From a virus: 23,290 nucleotides of DNA. Numbering within the stretch: the stretch's first letter is position 1; each line of letters begins with the position of its first letter. The notes under the pieces were generated by a model. It worked only from the letters and a program-made list of their open reading frames with translations. It did not search any database and was not told where the DNA came from. A program made the position numbers and the translations under genes. Positions 22,364 to 23,290 of the stretch are shown here, one piece after another. The stretch spans positions 1 through 23,290 of IMG/VR virus record IMGVR_UViG_3300025164_000825. The stretch is one strand, 5' to 3'.

Positions 22364-22977
22364 ACCGGTTCAGCCATGAGAATCCGGTAATCCAAATCAA
22401 CGCCAGCGTCATTGCGCACGATCGCCCAACCATCCAGCGCCGCCTCGAACAACTCCACCGTCCGGGCGTGTTGATGGTTCGCCACCCGCGCCGTCCAGAT
22501 GATCCGCTGGCACGCGACGCGCTGCATTTCCCGGATCATCGTCTGGCAGTCCTGCGGCGACAGCCAGCGGGTTATTCTGCAATTTATGGCGACATCGATC
22601 GACTTGTCCGGCAACCCGGTGTTGCGCACGTCGCCCTGGCGCAGTTCGCCCACGGCGTTCGCCGCGATCGGTGCGATCTTCGCCTCGGTCTGTTTGAGCA
22701 TATCGAGCGACAGGTCCATACCGAGGATATGGAAGCCTTTCTCCACATAGAACGGCAGGAAGCGCCCGGTGCCCACGGGGCAATCCAAGACGACGGTTCC
22801 CTCGGGCAGGTCATCCAGCATGCCGGTGATGATCTGCTGCTCGATCACCCATTTGGGTGACTGCTCGCGCTTGGCGTCATAGCCGGTGGCGATCTGCCCG
22901 TGATATTTGCCCGCGCCCTGGGCTTGGGGCTGTTGCGGCTGCGCGGGGGGCAGGTATTCCATCAGGGGGTTGTTCAT
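22360..22977 (-). CDS. Class I SAM-dependent methyltransferase
   Basis: The 205-residue product has a Pro/Gln-rich N-terminal tail (residues 10-22), then IATGYDAKREQSPKW and the SAM-binding motif I VVLDCPVGTGRFLPF (62-76). An acidic residue at the end of strand 2 (GMDLS, Asp88) follows, and motif IV-like SIDVAINCRITRWLS (126-140). This is the Rossmann-like core of small methyltransferases. The target is not clear; no DNA-type DPPY or NPPY motif is present, so a small molecule, protein or modified base is more likely than standard DNA methylation. It is the first gene of the minus-strand operon in this window. Its start codon overlaps no other gene and the RBS (AGAGG about 12 nt upstream) is weak. 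Confidence 0.75.
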   Translation of the reverse strand: MNNPLMEYLPPAQPQQPQAQGAGKYHGQIATGYDAKREQSPKWVIEQQIITGMLDDLPEGTVVLDCPVGTGRFLPFYVEKGFHILGMDLSLDMLKQTEAKIAPIAANAVGELRQGDVRNTGLPDKSIDVAINCRITRWLSPQDCQTMIREMQRVACQRIIWTARVANHQHARTVELFEAALDGWAIVRNDAGVDLDYRILMAEPV

Positions 22978-23163
22978 GTGGTGGATGTGACCTCTCTAAC
23001 AACAAGGCGGCCGTTGCCGGAGCGCGGCCCCGAACCCAAGCCACGGTGCTTAGCTGAACACTTCTTCGAACAGAAGACAGAGCCGGCGTGTTTCATATGA
23101 CGCTCTGCGGCGGCTGCGATTACATTTTCCACACTCAATGCCAGGAGAATTGGAGGCAGGCTA
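22978..23163. promoter_or_regulatory. Divergent intergenic region
   Basis: This 186-nt gap separates the leftward operon (first gene ending at 22977) from a rightward ORF at 23164, so divergent promoters are expected. I see no convincing -35/-10 pair. An imperfect palindrome CTTCTTCGAACAGAAG at 23061-23076 with a TTCGAA core could be an operator. The last 25 nt contain the strong RBS of the plus-strand ORF (GGAGG at 23152-23156). Confidence 0.35.
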
Positions 23164-23286
23164 ATGAGTGGCTTTCAACGCACTATTCCGGATAACCCCT
23201 TTTCTGATGCGTCGGCTAGCAAACCCGGCCCGCCGGGGTCGTTATCACGGATAGCGATGATCGCGGCTTGGATGGCGGTGCTCTGA
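23164..23286 (+). CDS. Small hypothetical protein, 40 aa, first gene of a divergent operon
   Basis: An ATG at 23164 follows GGAGG with a 7-nt spacer, a second AGGAG lies 10 nt further up, and the frame is open to a TGA at 23284-23286. The product reads MSGFQRTIPDNPFSDASASK and then a Gly/Pro turn and a short hydrophobic helix (RIAMIAAWMAVL) at the C-terminus, which could be a membrane-touching segment. It is not similar to a family I know. The strong RBS and plus-strand orientation opposite to all phage virion genes suggest the beginning of a rightward (possibly early) operon that continues outside the window. Confidence 0.5.
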   Translation: MSGFQRTIPDNPFSDASASKPGPPGSLSRIAMIAAWMAVL

Positions 23287-23290
23287 ACCC

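Noticed and set aside
1-23290. CRISPR array, insertion sequence, integrase or rRNA
   Set aside because: I saw no regularly spaced repeats, no transposase or recombinase motif, and no rRNA-like sequence in the window.

Overview
The window is mostly the virion and packaging half of a short-tailed (T7-like, podovirus-type) phage genome. From about 720 to 22977 nearly every gene lies on the minus strand and reads right to left. Genes are packed with ATGA, GTGA or TAATG overlaps, which suggests long translationally coupled operons. GC content is high and the product families point to a phage of a GC-rich, possibly alphaproteobacterial, host; the host assignment is inference. The first 0.72 kb is different. 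It holds the 3' end of a CaiB/BaiF CoA-transferase gene and the 5' end of an acyl-CoA dehydrogenase gene on the plus strand, ordinary bacterial metabolism. This sequence switches abruptly into the middle of a phage virion gene near 719-733. I read that as a chimeric join (assembly artefact or illegitimate recombination), not a normal phage end.

Layout in order of minus-strand transcription: (1) 22977-19663, an accessory cluster: SAM methyltransferase, a frameshifted unknown gene, a GT-A-like glycosyltransferase, a 62-aa protein, a P-loop kinase, a ParB-fold protein that overlaps the kinase gene by 164 nt, and a 72-aa protein. This set resembles base-hypermodification or surface-modification cassettes. 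(2) 19638-14304, packaging and prohead: large terminase, small linker protein, head-tail connector (portal), three small unknown proteins, acidic scaffold. (3) 14152-10522, a structural protein, a 66-aa protein, major capsid protein, two small proteins and the tail tubular A (gp11-like) protein. (4) 10515-7213, a very large tail tubular B (gp12-like) protein with a discoidin-like insertion. (5) 7212-6227, a non-canonical island with a lower-GC plus-strand moron gene and a string of tRNA-like RNAs on the minus strand. (6) 6226-722, small proteins, a GNAT protein at the T7 gp13 position, a gp14-like internal protein, a 921-aa lytic-transglycosylase core protein and a truncated further internal virion protein. 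A short plus-strand ORF at the far right (23164-23286) probably opens a divergent operon.

The most unusual object is at 6209-6323 (minus strand). It is a complete tRNA core in circularly permuted order: variable loop and T arm first, then an acceptor stem closed by a TTCG tetraloop, then the D arm. The anticodon stem is extended into an uninterrupted 27-bp helix. Five of these pairs are G.U only in minus-strand RNA, so the structure is strand-specific. It also contains the likely Shine-Dalgarno sequence and GTG start of the next gene. Two further aberrant tRNA-like genes and a branched hairpin lie just upstream. A second oddity is a strong excess of the tripeptide Asp-Thr-Gly (20 copies) in only three tail or head-completion proteins.
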